From Azospirillum brasilense (GTDB lineage: Bacteria > Pseudomonadota > Alphaproteobacteria > Azospirillales > Azospirillaceae), in contig NZ_QLKQ01000008.1 in assembly GCF_003349955.1 (NCBI RefSeq), forward strand, positions 62,001 to 126,000: DNA of 64,000 bases, read 5' to 3'. The notes under the pieces are model-generated. The model saw only the letters and a list, made by a program, of their open reading frames with translations. It was not told the DNA's origin and ran no database searches. Shown in pieces: positions 27,533-39,819 of this stretch. Position numbers and translations under genes: made by a program. The first letter of the stretch is position 1, and each line of letters starts with the position of its first letter.

Positions 27533-29098
27533 ATGACCGAGACCAATCGTCCCCGACCCGTAGTGCTGTGCATCCTGGATGGCTGGGGCTACCGCGAGGA
27601 GCGCGAGGACAACGCCATCGCCCAGGGCAACACGCCCAACTGGGATCGGCTGTGGTCGTCGGAGCCGCGCGCCTTCCTTGAGGCCAGCGAGGAGGAGGTC
27701 GGGCTGCCCAAGGGCCAGATGGGCAACTCCGAGGTCGGTCACATGAATCTGGGCGCCGGCCGCGTCGTCCGCCAGGATCTGGTGATGATCGACCACGCCA
27801 TCGTCGAGGGCGAACTGGAGCGCAACGCCGCGCTGAACGACCTCGCCAAGACGCTGCTGGCCTCGGGCGGGCGCTGCCACATCCTGGGCCTGCTGTCGCC
27901 GGGCGGCGTCCATTCGCACCAGGACCACATCGCGGCGCTGGCCGGCGTGCTGGCCCATGAGGGCGTCCCGGTGGAGATCCACGCCTTCACCGACGGCCGC
28001 GACGTGCCGCCGCAGAGCGCCAAGGACCAGATGGCCGAGTTCATGGCCGACGTGCACGCCCTGCCCGGCGTCAACGTCGCCACGGTCAGCGGGCGCTACT
28101 ACGCCATGGACCGCGACAAGCGCTGGGACCGCGTCGCCAAGGCCTACGCCGCGCTGGTCAGCGCCGAGGGCCTGACGGCCGCCGACCCGATCCAGGCGAT
28201 CGAGCAGAGCTACGCCGCCGGCACCCACGACGAGTTCATCCTGCCGACCGTCATCGACGGCTACACCGGCATGAAGGACGGCGACGCCATCCTGATGGCG
28301 AACTTCCGCGCCGACCGCGCCCGCGAAATCCTGGCCGCCTTCGTCGACCCGGCCTTCGACGGGTTCGAGCGCGCCTCGGTCCCGAAGCTGGCCGCCGCCG
28401 TCGGCATGGTCGAATATTCGTCCACGCTCGCCAAGCTGATGACGACCATCTTTCCGCCGAAATCCTTGACCAAGGTGCTGGGCGAAGTGGTCAGCGAGGC
28501 CGGATTGACCCAGTTGCGCATCGCCGAGACGGAAAAGTACCCGCACGTCACCTTCTTCTTCAACGGTGGCGAAGAGCGCGTGTATCCGGGTGAGGACCGC
28601 ATCCTGGTGCCCTCGCCGAAGGTCGCGACCTACGATCTCCAGCCGGAGATGTCCGCCGCCGAGGTGACCGACAAGGTCGTCGCCGCCGTGGACAGCGGGA
28701 AGTACGATCTGGTGGTCATCAACTACGCCAACCCCGACATGGTCGGCCACAGCGGCATCCTGTCCGCCGCCATCAAGGCGGTGGAGGCGGTGGACGCCAG
28801 CCTGGGCCGTCTGGAGGCCGCCGTGCGCGCCCAGGGCGGCGTGATGCTGGTCACCGCCGACCACGGCAACTGCGAGCTGATGAAGGACCCGCAGACCAAC
28901 GGCCCGCACACCGCCCACACGCTGGACAAGGTGCCTCTGGTGCTGGTGAACGGCCCCGCCGGGGTGTCGGCGATCCGCAGCGGCCGTCTGGCCGACATCG
29001 CCCCGACGCTGCTCGATCTGATGAAGCTGCCGCAGCCGGCGGAGATGACCGGCAAAAGCCTGATCGACCGCGCCAGCGCGCGGGCCGCCGCGGAATAA
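27533..29098 (+). CDS. gpmI: 2,3-bisphosphoglycerate-independent phosphoglycerate mutase
   Basis: A 521-residue two-domain manganese enzyme of the alkaline phosphatase superfamily that interconverts 3- and 2-phosphoglycerate. ILDGWG holds the first metal Asp (residue 16), and GNSEVGH holds the phosphorylated Ser66. HSHQDH and TDGRDVPP lie in the transferase domain, and TADHGN in the C-terminal metal site. I chose the ATG at 27533 because AGGA stands six bases upstream; ATG 27521 is in frame. The gene order gpmI-envC-like-ctpA is conserved in alphaproteobacteria. Confidence 0.96.
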   Translation: MTETNRPRPVVLCILDGWGYREEREDNAIAQGNTPNWDRLWSSEPRAFLEASEEEVGLPKGQMGNSEVGHMNLGAGRVVRQDLVMIDHAIVEGELERNAALNDLAKTLLASGGRCHILGLLSPGGVHSHQDHIAALAGVLAHEGVPVEIHAFTDGRDVPPQSAKDQMAEFMADVHALPGVNVATVSGRYYAMDRDKRWDRVAKAYAALVSAEGLTAADPIQAIEQSYAAGTHDEFILPTVIDGYTGMKDGDAILMANFRADRAREILAAFVDPAFDGFERASVPKLAAAVGMVEYSSTLAKLMTTIFPPKSLTKVLGEVVSEAGLTQLRIAETEKYPHVTFFFNGGEERVYPGEDRILVPSPKVATYDLQPEMSAAEVTDKVVAAVDSGKYDLVVINYANPDMVGHSGILSAAIKAVEAVDASLGRLEAAVRAQGGVMLVTADHGNCELMKDPQTNGPHTAHTLDKVPLVLVNGPAGVSAIRSGRLADIAPTLLDLMKLPQPAEMTGKSLIDRASARAAAE

Positions 29099-29112
29099 GG
29101 CGGAACCGGAGC

Positions 29113-30522
29113 ATGGGCGCAGGGCGCGATCATCCGGCGGGTGTTGCTCTGCTCCCCCTCCCCGTCTCCCGTCCGCAAGGCGCCGGGCGGGGACGGGCGT
29201 TTTCCTGGCGGCCGGCCCTGCTGACCGCCAGCCTTCTCGTCCTCTCCGCCACCGCCGCGGCGCAGACCGAGTCCCCCGGCCAGACGCTGAAGCGGGTGGA
29301 GCAGGATCTCCAGACCGACAAGGCCCTGCAACGGCAGCTCGACCGTCAGTCGCAGACGCTCCAGAAGGAACTGGACGAACTGCGCGACCGGCTGGTCGGT
29401 CTGGCCGACCAGGAACGGGCGCAGGAGGAGGAACTCGCCCATCTCGAAGAGTCCCTGACCGCCCTGGAGACTCAGGAGCGCACCCAGGCCGAAAAGCTGG
29501 AGGGCGAGCGGCAGCAGATCGCCGCCTTGCTCGCCGCCCTGCAGCGCGTCGCCCGCATCCCGCCGGAAGCGGCGCTGGCCCGCCCCGACGGGCCGGTGGA
29601 CACGCTGCGCTCCGCCCTGCTGCTGCGCGACACGGTGCCGGCCCTGCGCGCCCGCGCCGACGCGCTGGCCCAGGCGCTGACCCGGCTGGCCGAGACGCGC
29701 GAGACGCTGCAGGCCCAGCGCACCCGCACCTACGCCGCCCGCCTCACCCTGATCGACCGCCAGAAGGAGATCGGCCAGCTCGTCGCCCGGCGCGAGGAGC
29801 TGTCGCGCCAGACCGAGGAGGAGCGGCAGCAGGTCGCCCAGCGCACCGCCCGGCTGACCGGTCAGGCCGCCGACCTGCGCCAGCTGATGGACCGCATCGA
29901 GGCCGAACGCCGCGCCGCCGCCGCCATGGCGGCCAAGCGCGAAGCCGAGCGGCTGGAGGCGGAGCGCCGCGAGGCCGAACGCCGGCTCGCCGAGCAACGG
30001 GCTGCGGAACAGAAGGCGGCCGAGCAGAAGCTGGCGGAGCAGAAGGCGGCGGAACAGAAACTCGCAGACCAGCGGGCCAGCGAACAGCGGGCCAGGGCCG
30101 AGGCGGAAACCGCCCGCGCCGCGCCCAGCGCGCCGGCTGGGGAGCGCCTGCCGGTGGGCGGCCGGGTGACCGTCCGCTACGGCGAGGCCGACCGCTACGG
30201 CGCGACCAGCCGGGGTGTGACCATCCAGGCCCGCGCCGGCTCGACGGTGGTGTCACCGCAGACCGGAACGATCGTCTTCGCCGGGCCGTTCCGCGGCTAT
30301 GGCCAAATCTTGATCGTGGAACACAGCCACGGATATCATAGTCTCATCGCTGGATTTGGCCGCATCGACACGGCCGTCGGACGGCGCGTGGCCACGGGGG
30401 AACCCATCGGCCTGATGCCCGCCGACGGGTCACCCGATCTTTACTTCGAGCTTCGACGTCACGGACAGCCGATCAATCCACAGCGCGGTTTCGGCGCCCC
30501 GGAGGGGAAAGGACAAGGGTAG
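29113..30522 (+). CDS. EnvC-like murein hydrolase activator with degenerate LytM domain
   Basis: A 469-residue exported protein. After a hydrophobic N-terminal segment (about 32-52) come long E/Q/R/A-rich coiled coils (about 55-330). They include near-identical AEQKAAEQKLAEQKA repeats at about 295-325. The C-terminal LytM/M23 domain (about 345-465) lacks the zinc ligands: LYFELR stands where active enzymes have HxH. It is thus predicted to activate amidases and not cut peptidoglycan, as known for EnvC. It lies 14 bp after gpmI, and ctpA begins at the base after its stop codon. Confidence 0.88.
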   Translation: MGAGRDHPAGVALLPLPVSRPQGAGRGRAFSWRPALLTASLLVLSATAAAQTESPGQTLKRVEQDLQTDKALQRQLDRQSQTLQKELDELRDRLVGLADQERAQEEELAHLEESLTALETQERTQAEKLEGERQQIAALLAALQRVARIPPEAALARPDGPVDTLRSALLLRDTVPALRARADALAQALTRLAETRETLQAQRTRTYAARLTLIDRQKEIGQLVARREELSRQTEEERQQVAQRTARLTGQAADLRQLMDRIEAERRAAAAMAAKREAERLEAERREAERRLAEQRAAEQKAAEQKLAEQKAAEQKLADQRASEQRARAEAETARAAPSAPAGERLPVGGRVTVRYGEADRYGATSRGVTIQARAGSTVVSPQTGTIVFAGPFRGYGQILIVEHSHGYHSLIAGFGRIDTAVGRRVATGEPIGLMPADGSPDLYFELRRHGQPINPQRGFGAPEGKGQG

Positions 30523-31923
30523 ATGAGGATAGTCAAGCGTGCCGCCACCGCCGCGGCCCTGGTGTTTCTGGGGGCCGGCGTCGCCACCGTCACCGCGCAG
30601 GTGAACAGCACCGGCAACAGTTCCGAGACCTACCGCCAGCTCAACCTGTTCGGCGACGTCTTCGAGCGCGTGCGCGCCGAGTATGTCGAGTCGACGACGG
30701 ACGAGCAGCTCATCGAGTCCGCCATCAACGGCATGCTCACCTCGCTCGACCCGCATTCCAGCTACCTGAACCGCAAGAGCTTCCAGGACATGCAGGTTCA
30801 GACCCGCGGCGAGTTCGGCGGGCTGGGCATCGAGGTGACGATGGAGAACGGCCTGATCAAGGTCGTGTCGCCCATCGACGAGACTCCGGCCTTCCGCGCC
30901 GGGCTGCAGCCGGGCGACCTGATCATCCAGCTCAACGGCGAGGCCGTGATGGGCCTGTCGCTGAACGAGGCGGTGGAGAAGATGCGCGGCCCGGTGGGCA
31001 GCGACATCAAGGTCACCGTGCGCCGCGGCGAGGCCGGCGAACCGTTCGAGGTCACGCTGACCCGCGCCGTCATCAAGGTGCAGTCGGTCCGCTACCGCAC
31101 CGAGGGCGACATCGGCTACGTCCGCATCACCAGCTTCAACGAGCAGACGCAGCAGGGTCTGGAGAAGGCCATCGCCTCGATCCAGCAGCAGTTGGGCGAC
31201 AAGCTGAAGGGCTACGTCCTTGACCTGCGCAACAACCCCGGCGGCCTGCTCGACCAGGCGGTCTCGGTCTCCGACACCTTCCTGGAGAAGGGGGAGATCG
31301 TCTCCACCCGCGGCCGCAAGGCCGAGGAGGGCACGCGCTACAACGCCAAGCCCGGCGACCTCGCCAAGGGCCTGCCGATCGTGGTGCTGGTCAACGGCGG
31401 CTCGGCCTCGGCGTCGGAGATCGTCGCCGGCGCGCTGCAGGACCACAAGCGGGCGCTCGTCCTCGGCACCCAGTCCTTCGGCAAGGGCTCGGTCCAGACG
31501 ATCATCCCGCTGCCCGGCCACGGCGCCATGCGCCTGACCACGGCGCGCTACTACACGCCGTCGGGCAAGTCGATCCAGGCGCTGGGCATCACCCCGGACA
31601 TCGAGGTGCACCCGGCCCGCGTCGAGGAAACCGACCAGGGTCTGATCCGCCGCCGCGAGAGCGACCTGCGCGGCGCGCTGCGCAACCCGGACGCCCCCCG
31701 TCCGGCGACCACCCAGCCGGCCCCGGCGCCGGGCGCCAGCAACGCTCCGGCCCCCGGTGCGGCGCCGGGCGCGACGCCGGCCCCCGCCAACGGCAACGCC
31801 CCGGCGGCGCCATCTGCGGAGAATGGGGAGGGCGCGCCCAACCAGCCGCCCTTCGACTACCAGCTGGCCCGCGCGCTCGACCTGCTGCGGGGCGTCGCCC
31901 TGTTCCAGGCCCGCGCGCACTGA
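30523..31923 (+). CDS. ctpA: C-terminal processing serine peptidase (S41, CtpA)
   Basis: A 466-residue exported protease. It has an N-terminal hydrophobic export segment (about 1-26), then a PDZ domain (about 95-180; GGLGIEV, GLQPGDLI) and an S41 catalytic core. GGSASASE holds the probable nucleophile Ser296, and SFGKGS holds the general-base Lys321. The C-terminus from about 385 is Pro/Ala-rich and probably disordered, longer than usual. It starts immediately after the envC-like stop. Related proteases trim periplasmic proteins and amidase activators. Confidence 0.93.
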   Translation: MRIVKRAATAAALVFLGAGVATVTAQVNSTGNSSETYRQLNLFGDVFERVRAEYVESTTDEQLIESAINGMLTSLDPHSSYLNRKSFQDMQVQTRGEFGGLGIEVTMENGLIKVVSPIDETPAFRAGLQPGDLIIQLNGEAVMGLSLNEAVEKMRGPVGSDIKVTVRRGEAGEPFEVTLTRAVIKVQSVRYRTEGDIGYVRITSFNEQTQQGLEKAIASIQQQLGDKLKGYVLDLRNNPGGLLDQAVSVSDTFLEKGEIVSTRGRKAEEGTRYNAKPGDLAKGLPIVVLVNGGSASASEIVAGALQDHKRALVLGTQSFGKGSVQTIIPLPGHGAMRLTTARYYTPSGKSIQALGITPDIEVHPARVEETDQGLIRRRESDLRGALRNPDAPRPATTQPAPAPGASNAPAPGAAPGATPAPANGNAPAAPSAENGEGAPNQPPFDYQLARALDLLRGVALFQARAH

Positions 31924-31941
31924 GGGAAGGGGAACGGGTCC

Positions 31942-33198
31942 GTGAACGCAGCCGCCCTGCTGGGCCGCCTGAAGCCCGCGAAACGGGAACGTTCCGGACC
32001 CGGCCTGCTGGCCCGCCTCCGGCGCCGGAAGGCCGGCGGCGATTCGGACGACGCGCCGCGCGCCCGCAAGGAGCGCCGCCCATTGTCGCCCCTCGCCAAG
32101 AGGCTGCTCGGCGCCTACGCGGTTCTGGCCCTCGGGCTCGGCGGGTTGGCCGCTTGGCTGGCGATGAACGGAGAGCACACCACCGAAGCGTGGCGGGCCG
32201 CCATCCCCAGCGTCGAGGTGGCGGTGAAGGGCGCCCAGCCCCCCGCACCGCCCGCAGCAGCGGCCGCCGTTCCCGTCCAGACGGCCCCTCCGGCCGCTGC
32301 CCCGGCGACGGCCCCGCCGCCCGCCGCTGTCGCACCGGCACCACCAGCGGCACTAGCACCGCCGCCTCTCGCCGTGGCTGTGAACGAGCCGGTCACCCTG
32401 ACACCGGCGCCGGTCCCGGGACTGGTCGAAGATTCGCGCAACGGACCCCTGCCGCGCATCGCCGAGGACGGACGCAAGCCCTGGCAGGTCTACGCCCGCC
32501 CCTTCCCCGCCGCCGACCGCCGACCGCGCATCGCCATCGTGCTGGCCGAGATGGGCATTTCCGGCGTGACCACCGGCAACGCCCTGCAGAAGCTGCCGCC
32601 GACGATCACCCTGGCCTTCGTCCCCTACGCCGACCGGCTGGACAACTGGGTGGAGCGCGCCCGCGGCAAGGGGCACGAGGTGATGCTCTCCATTCCCATG
32701 GAGCCGCAGGACTACCCGCGCAACGATCCCGGCCCCAACGCCCTGTTGAGCATGCTGCCGCCCGAGCGCAACATGGAGCGGCTGGAATGGTCGCTGGGCA
32801 AGGCGGTCGGCTATGTCGGCATCACCAGCACCACGGGCAGCAAGTTCACCGCCAACCCCGACGCGGTGAACCCGGTCATCGCGGCGATGAAGGCGCGCGG
32901 CCTGATGGTCCTGGACGCCCGCGCCAACCCGCGCAGCGTCGCCGGCACCCTGGCGGGGCAAGCCGGCGTGCCCCGGGCCTTCGCCGACCGGGTGATCGAC
33001 CGCGACCTGTCACGCGGCGCCATCGACGACCAGCTCGCCGAGCTGGAGGCCATCGCCAAGGCCAACGGCGCGGCGGTGGGCATCGGCGCCCCTTACCCCA
33101 GCACCATCGAACGGATCAACCTGTGGCTCACCGGGCTGGCCGACCGTGGCATCGCCATCGTGCCGGTCTCCGCCGTGGCCAACATGCAGAAGCAATAA
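31942..33198 (+). CDS. Divergent polysaccharide deacetylase family protein (DUF610/YibQ)
   Basis: A 418-residue protein with a basic N-terminus, one membrane anchor (about 50-73) and a Pro/Ala-rich linker (about 95-175). The divergent polysaccharide-deacetylase domain (about 190-415) contains RIAIVLAEMGIS, HEVMLSIPMEPQDYP and GVPRAFADRVID. In this family the usual opening metal-binding D-D pair is changed; here the strand reads AEMG, so hydrolytic activity is doubtful. It starts at GTG 31942 with a GA-rich site. It is a constant neighbour of ctpA and rppH in alphaproteobacteria, and its role in the envelope is unknown. Confidence 0.88.
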   Translation: MNAAALLGRLKPAKRERSGPGLLARLRRRKAGGDSDDAPRARKERRPLSPLAKRLLGAYAVLALGLGGLAAWLAMNGEHTTEAWRAAIPSVEVAVKGAQPPAPPAAAAAVPVQTAPPAAAPATAPPPAAVAPAPPAALAPPPLAVAVNEPVTLTPAPVPGLVEDSRNGPLPRIAEDGRKPWQVYARPFPAADRRPRIAIVLAEMGISGVTTGNALQKLPPTITLAFVPYADRLDNWVERARGKGHEVMLSIPMEPQDYPRNDPGPNALLSMLPPERNMERLEWSLGKAVGYVGITSTTGSKFTANPDAVNPVIAAMKARGLMVLDARANPRSVAGTLAGQAGVPRAFADRVIDRDLSRGAIDDQLAELEAIAKANGAAVGIGAPYPSTIERINLWLTGLADRGIAIVPVSAVANMQKQ

Positions 33199-33203
33199 GG
33201 CGC

Positions 33204-33701
33204 ATGAGCAAGAAGCCCATCGACCGCGAGTCCCTTCCCTACCGCCCCTGCGTCGGGGTGATGCTGCTGAACGACCGCGGGCAGGTCTTCGTGGCCCGGC
33301 GCTGCGACAGCAAGGACGCTTGGCAGATGCCCCAGGGCGGCATCGACGAGGGTGAGGGCGTGCATGAGGCCGCCCTGCGCGAGCTGAAGGAGGAGATCGG
33401 CACCGACAAGGCCGAGATCCTCGGCGAGACGGCGGAAAAGCTGCGCTACGACCTGCCCGACCATCTGCTGGGCAAGGTCTGGAAGGGCCGCTGGCGCGGT
33501 CAGGAGCAGGTCTGGCTGGCCGCCCGCTTCACCGGCGTGGACAGCGACATCGACCTCGCCACCGAACACCCGGAGTTCGACGCCTGGACATGGGTCGATG
33601 CCGACGACCTGCCCGGCCTGATCGTGCCCTTCAAGCGCCCGGTCTATGAGTCGGTGCTGGCGGAGTTCGCCCCGATCATCGCGGCGCTGCGACGGGGCTG
33701 A
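33204..33701 (+). CDS. rppH: RNA 5'-pyrophosphohydrolase
   Basis: A 165-residue Nudix hydrolase that removes pyrophosphate from 5' ends of mRNA and starts decay, or in alphaproteobacterial relatives cleaves diadenosine polyphosphates. The Nudix box is GGIDEGEGVHEAALRELKEE. YRPCVGVMLLN and WQMPQGG are typical of RppH. The start ATG at 33204 has AAGG upstream and lies five bases after the deacetylase stop, so it is the last gene of the gpmI-to-rppH group. Confidence 0.94.
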   Translation: MSKKPIDRESLPYRPCVGVMLLNDRGQVFVARRCDSKDAWQMPQGGIDEGEGVHEAALRELKEEIGTDKAEILGETAEKLRYDLPDHLLGKVWKGRWRGQEQVWLAARFTGVDSDIDLATEHPEFDAWTWVDADDLPGLIVPFKRPVYESVLAEFAPIIAALRRG

Positions 33702-33725
33702 CCCCGCCGCGTCCGGCCTTTTCTC

Positions 33726-34544
33726 TTACGCGACCTTGGCCAGCCGCTTGGCCCGGCTTTCGATCAGCCACCAAGCGCCGCGCGCGGCCACGCTGTAGAA
33801 GCGGGTGTGCGGCTTCAGCCCGCAGGCTTTGAAGACCATCGCCACGGCGCGGTCGACGTGCTTGGGCCGGTAGCGGCCGTAGGCGCGGCGCATGTAGGCC
33901 TGGTTGTAGGTCTTGTGCGCGTAGGGCTCGCCCTCCGGCGCGTTGGCCGCGTAGTAGGCGTAGGCCAGTTCGTCGTCCTCCGACTCGCCGATGCGCGACA
34001 GCGCCACCTTGAGCCGCTGGAACTTGTTGAGCTGCTCCAGCTCCAGATACTTCTTCGTGTAGGTGTAAAAGAGCTTGAAGTGGCGCAGCTCGTCGGCGGC
34101 GATGTTCTTGCAGATGAGCTTAAGCACCGGCTCGTCCGTCGAATCGCCGATGGCCGCGTAGTAGCTGCTGGTGCCGGTCTCGACCATGCAGCGGGCGATC
34201 ATTTCGCCGGTGCGCGAGCCGCGGACCGAGGCGTCGAGGTCGATCGGCACCTTGTAGCCGGCGCGGAAGCGCTCGACGGCCCGGTCGAAGTCGAAGGTCG
34301 GGTCGACCAGCTCCGCCCATTTGCCGAGCGCCCGGCCATGCTGGACCTCCTCGACCGCCCAGCCGTGCGCGACCTCCTGGAACTCGGGATCGTCGTGGAA
34401 GACGTTGCAGAGATAGGCCGTGTAGTCGTCGGCGTTGAACTCCACCAGGGCCGCCGCCTTGATGAGCGGGACGAGATCGGGATCGACCTTCGTATGGTCC
34501 AGCTGATCCCAGGGAAGTTCTTCGTATTTCCAGTGCAACGCCAC
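33726..34544 (-). CDS. Ferritin-like diiron protein of unknown function
   Basis: A 272-residue protein with the residue set of a four-helix diiron site: Glu35 (VEFNADDY), Glu66-x-x-His69 (EEVQH), Glu122 (VETGTSSYY) and Glu152-x-x-His155 (DELRH). This is the ligand pattern of the ferritin/rubrerythrin/diiron-oxygenase superfamily. I do not recognise a characterised member. The GTG start at 34544 is preceded by GCGGGAG; the frame is open to 34697 without similarity. It follows two terminator-like hairpins behind atpC, so it probably has its own transcript. It could be an oxidase or an iron or peroxide-handling protein. Confidence 0.72.
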   Translation of the reverse strand: MALHWKYEELPWDQLDHTKVDPDLVPLIKAAALVEFNADDYTAYLCNVFHDDPEFQEVAHGWAVEEVQHGRALGKWAELVDPTFDFDRAVERFRAGYKVPIDLDASVRGSRTGEMIARCMVETGTSSYYAAIGDSTDEPVLKLICKNIAADELRHFKLFYTYTKKYLELEQLNKFQRLKVALSRIGESEDDELAYAYYAANAPEGEPYAHKTYNQAYMRRAYGRYRPKHVDRAVAMVFKACGLKPHTRFYSVAARGAWWLIESRAKRLAKVA

Positions 34545-34612
34545 ACTCCACTCCCGCTGCTGGCCGCCGTTTTGGGCCGGTTGTTCCACGCTCTGACGGA
34601 GAACAGGACCAT

Positions 34613-34651
34613 AAAAACAAAAACGCCTCGACGGACGGGCCGGGAGGCGTT
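34613..34651 (-). terminator. Intrinsic terminator between atpC and the diiron gene
   Basis: On the minus strand AACGCCTC and GAGGCGTT form an 8-bp stem (34644-34651 with 34622-34629), followed by TTTTTGTTTTT (complement of 34613-34623). It probably ends the atp transcript. Confidence 0.85.
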
Positions 34652-34703
34652 CGATCCCTTGCGGGATACTATGTATGGCTGCGATGGCGCAATGCAACGG
34701 AAA

Positions 34704-34735
34704 CGGCCCGGCCGGCGGTCACCGCCGCCGGGCCG
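34704..34735 (-). terminator. G+C-rich hairpin directly after atpC
   Basis: A near-perfect stem of about 14 bp with one bulged base, starting 10 nt after the atpC stop; only TTT follows. Probably a first, leaky terminator or an RNA-stability element ahead of the stronger one at 34613-34651. Confidence 0.5.
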
Positions 34736-34744
34736 CGCCCGGTG

Positions 34745-35158
34745 TCAGTGCGTGGTCGCGCCGGTCGCGTCGAGCTTGGCGCGAGCGATGGCGATCTTCG
34801 CCTCCACGCGGGCCTTCTCGTCGTCGGACTTGGCGTCTTCCAGATCCTCGCCCAGGTCGCGGATCTGCTGCTCGACCTTGGCGCGGTCGATCTCGGCGAC
34901 CGCGATGGCCTCCTCGGCCAGGACGGTGCAGCGGGTCTCGGTCACCTCGGCGAAGCCGCCGGCGACGAACACCCGGTCGACCACGCGGTCGGCCTCGTAG
35001 ACGTCGATCACGCCCGGACGGACGGTCGAAATCATCGGCGAGTGGCCGGCGAGGACGCCGAAGTCACCTTCCGAACCCGGCACCACGACCATGTCGACGG
35101 GCTGCGAGGTCAGCAGCTTCTCCGGAGAGACCAGCTCGAATTCGACTTTATCGGCCAT
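34745..35158 (-). CDS. atpC: ATP synthase F1 subunit epsilon
   Basis: A 137-residue epsilon subunit linking the rotor and inhibiting ATPase. The N-terminal beta-sandwich (VEFELVSPEKLL, GVLAGHSPMI, RPGVIDV, VFVAGGFAEV) is followed by a C-terminal helical hairpin (A-rich, about 88-133). It is the last gene of atpHAGDC on the minus strand, 90 bp after atpD. Confidence 0.96.
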   Translation of the reverse strand: MADKVEFELVSPEKLLTSQPVDMVVVPGSEGDFGVLAGHSPMISTVRPGVIDVYEADRVVDRVFVAGGFAEVTETRCTVLAEEAIAVAEIDRAKVEQQIRDLGEDLEDAKSDDEKARVEAKIAIARAKLDATGATTH

Positions 35159-35182
35159 GGGTTTCCTGGTGCCTCTTCATAA

Positions 35183-35216
35183 GAACCCCCTCCCCCGCGC
35201 GGGCGAAGGAGAGGGT
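35183..35216. repeat. Half-length G+C-rich palindromic repeat in the atpD-atpC gap
   Basis: CCCCCTCCCCC followed by GCGCGGGCGAAGGAGAGGGTTAG resembles one arm of the palindromic repeats at 25731 and 59767. It lies inside an operon, so it does not terminate transcription completely. Confidence 0.5.
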
Positions 35217-35248
35217 TAGCCTCGTTACCGAACCTCAGCCGACCTGGA

Positions 35249-36757
<1,509 letters not shown>

Positions 36758-37648
36758 TTAAACCGCCTCGGCGCCGGAGATGATCTCGATCAGCTCCTTG
36801 GTGATGTAGGCCTGGCGCGTGCGGTTGTAGGTGATCGTCAGCTTGTTGATCATGTCGCCGGCGTTGCGCGTCGCGTTGTCCATCGCGGTCATGCGGGCGC
36901 CCTGTTCGGACGCGGCACTCTCCAGGAGGGCGCGATAAACCTGGATCGACAGGTTGCGCGGCAGCAGCTCGGCGAGGATCTGCTCCTCGTCGGGCTCGAA
37001 CTCGTAGATCGCCTTGACCTCGGCGCCCGCGGCCTCCTCGTCGGCCTGCGCCTCGACGGCGAAGGGAACGAGCTGCTGGACGGTCACGATCTGGGAGATC
37101 GCCGACTTGAACTTGTTGAAGATCACCGAGCAGACGTCGAACTCGCCCGCGTCGTACATCGCCAGAACCTTCTGCGCGACGACATCGGCGTCGGCGAAGG
37201 ACAGCTTGCGGCGACCCACATCCTCGTAGGTCTCGACGATCAGCGAGCCGAACTCGCGGCGCAGCTGGTCGCGGGCCTTGCGGCCGACGGTGAGCAGCTT
37301 GACCGTCTTGCCTTCCGACTGGAGGCGCAGGATCTGGCGGCGGGACTCACGGACGATGGCGCCGTTGAAGGCGCCGCACAGGCCGCGGTCGGAGCTGATG
37401 ATGACGAGGAGATGCACCTGATCGGAACCGGTGCCGGTCATCAGCTTCGGGCCGTTGCCCGAGTCCTGCACGTTGGCCGCGAGAGAGGCCAGCATGCGGC
37501 CCATGCGCTCGGCGTAGGGACGACCGGCTTCCGCCTGCTCCTGCGCACGGCGGAGCTTGGAGGCGGCGACCATCTTCATCGCCGAGGTGATCTTCCGCGT
37601 CGATTGGACGCTGGCGATCCGGTTCTTTAGGTCCTTGAGGTTAGGCAT
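36758..37648 (-). CDS. atpG: ATP synthase F1 subunit gamma
   Basis: A 296-residue central-stalk subunit. The N-terminal coiled-coil starts [21 protein letters not shown], with the [10 protein letters not shown] strand in the middle domain. The C-terminal helix contains [22 protein letters not shown]. Lengths match the alphaproteobacterial family. It is cotranscribed between atpA and atpD. Confidence 0.98.
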   Translation of the reverse strand: MPNLKDLKNRIASVQSTRKITSAMKMVAASKLRRAQEQAEAGRPYAERMGRMLASLAANVQDSGNGPKLMTGTGSDQVHLLVIISSDRGLCGAFNGAIVRESRRQILRLQSEGKTVKLLTVGRKARDQLRREFGSLIVETYEDVGRRKLSFADADVVAQKVLAMYDAGEFDVCSVIFNKFKSAISQIVTVQQLVPFAVEAQADEEAAGAEVKAIYEFEPDEEQILAELLPRNLSIQVYRALLESAASEQGARMTAMDNATRNAGDMINKLTITYNRTRQAYITKELIEIISGAEAV

Positions 37649-37720
37649 GCCGGCCCTTCATTCCGCTCGGGGTCGTTCGGGTTGACGGACGGGGCGCAGG
37701 AACTGCGCCCCCGCCGTCGA

Positions 37721-39249
<1,529 letters not shown>

Positions 39250-39250
<1 letters not shown>

Positions 39251-39819
39251 CAGACTGATCCCCCTGAGGCCTTCATGGCGAGTTGCAATTTGTTCAGCTT
39301 CGTGCGCACCGAGGTGTCGACCATGCGCGAGCCGAACTTAACGATCATGCCCCCGATCAGCGCGGGATCGACCGTGGTGTTGATCAACACCTTGGAGCCG
39401 ATCGACGCCTTCAGCGCGTCGGTGACCGCGGCCAGCTGGGCGTCGCTCAGCGGCTGGGCCGAGGTGACCTGGGCGGTCACTTCGCCACGACGGCGGGCCA
39501 GTTCGGCGAGATAGCCTTCGATCATGCCTTCCAGCGCGAACAGGCGGCGGTTCTTGGCCACCAGCCCGATGAAGCGCTTGGTCAGATCGGACACTTCGGC
39601 GCGGTCCAGAACCGCGGCCATCGCCCGGCCTTGGTCGGCGCGGCTGATCACGGGACTGCGGACGAGGCGGCGAAGGTCGGCGCTCTCAGCCAGGATTTGC
39701 TTCAGCGCAACCAGATCGCTCGCGACCTGATCCAACGCTTTGTTCTCGTCCGCAAGCTCGAACAGCGCGATGGAGTAGCGCGTAGCGAGTTCGGAAACGC
39801 CTGTACCTTCGATTGCCAC
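39250..39819 (-). CDS. atpH: ATP synthase F1 subunit delta
   Basis: A 189-residue peripheral-stalk subunit (OSCP homologue). The N-terminal helical domain has [12 protein letters not shown] and the C-terminal region has [24 protein letters not shown], which contacts the b subunits. It starts at GTG 39819 with GAGGGAT upstream. It is the first gene of the F1 operon. The Fo genes are not in this window, as usual in alphaproteobacteria. Confidence 0.96.

Noticed and set aside
30430-32178. 582-codon minus-strand frame opposite ctpA
   Set aside because: Antisense to a clear S41 protease and of shadow composition.
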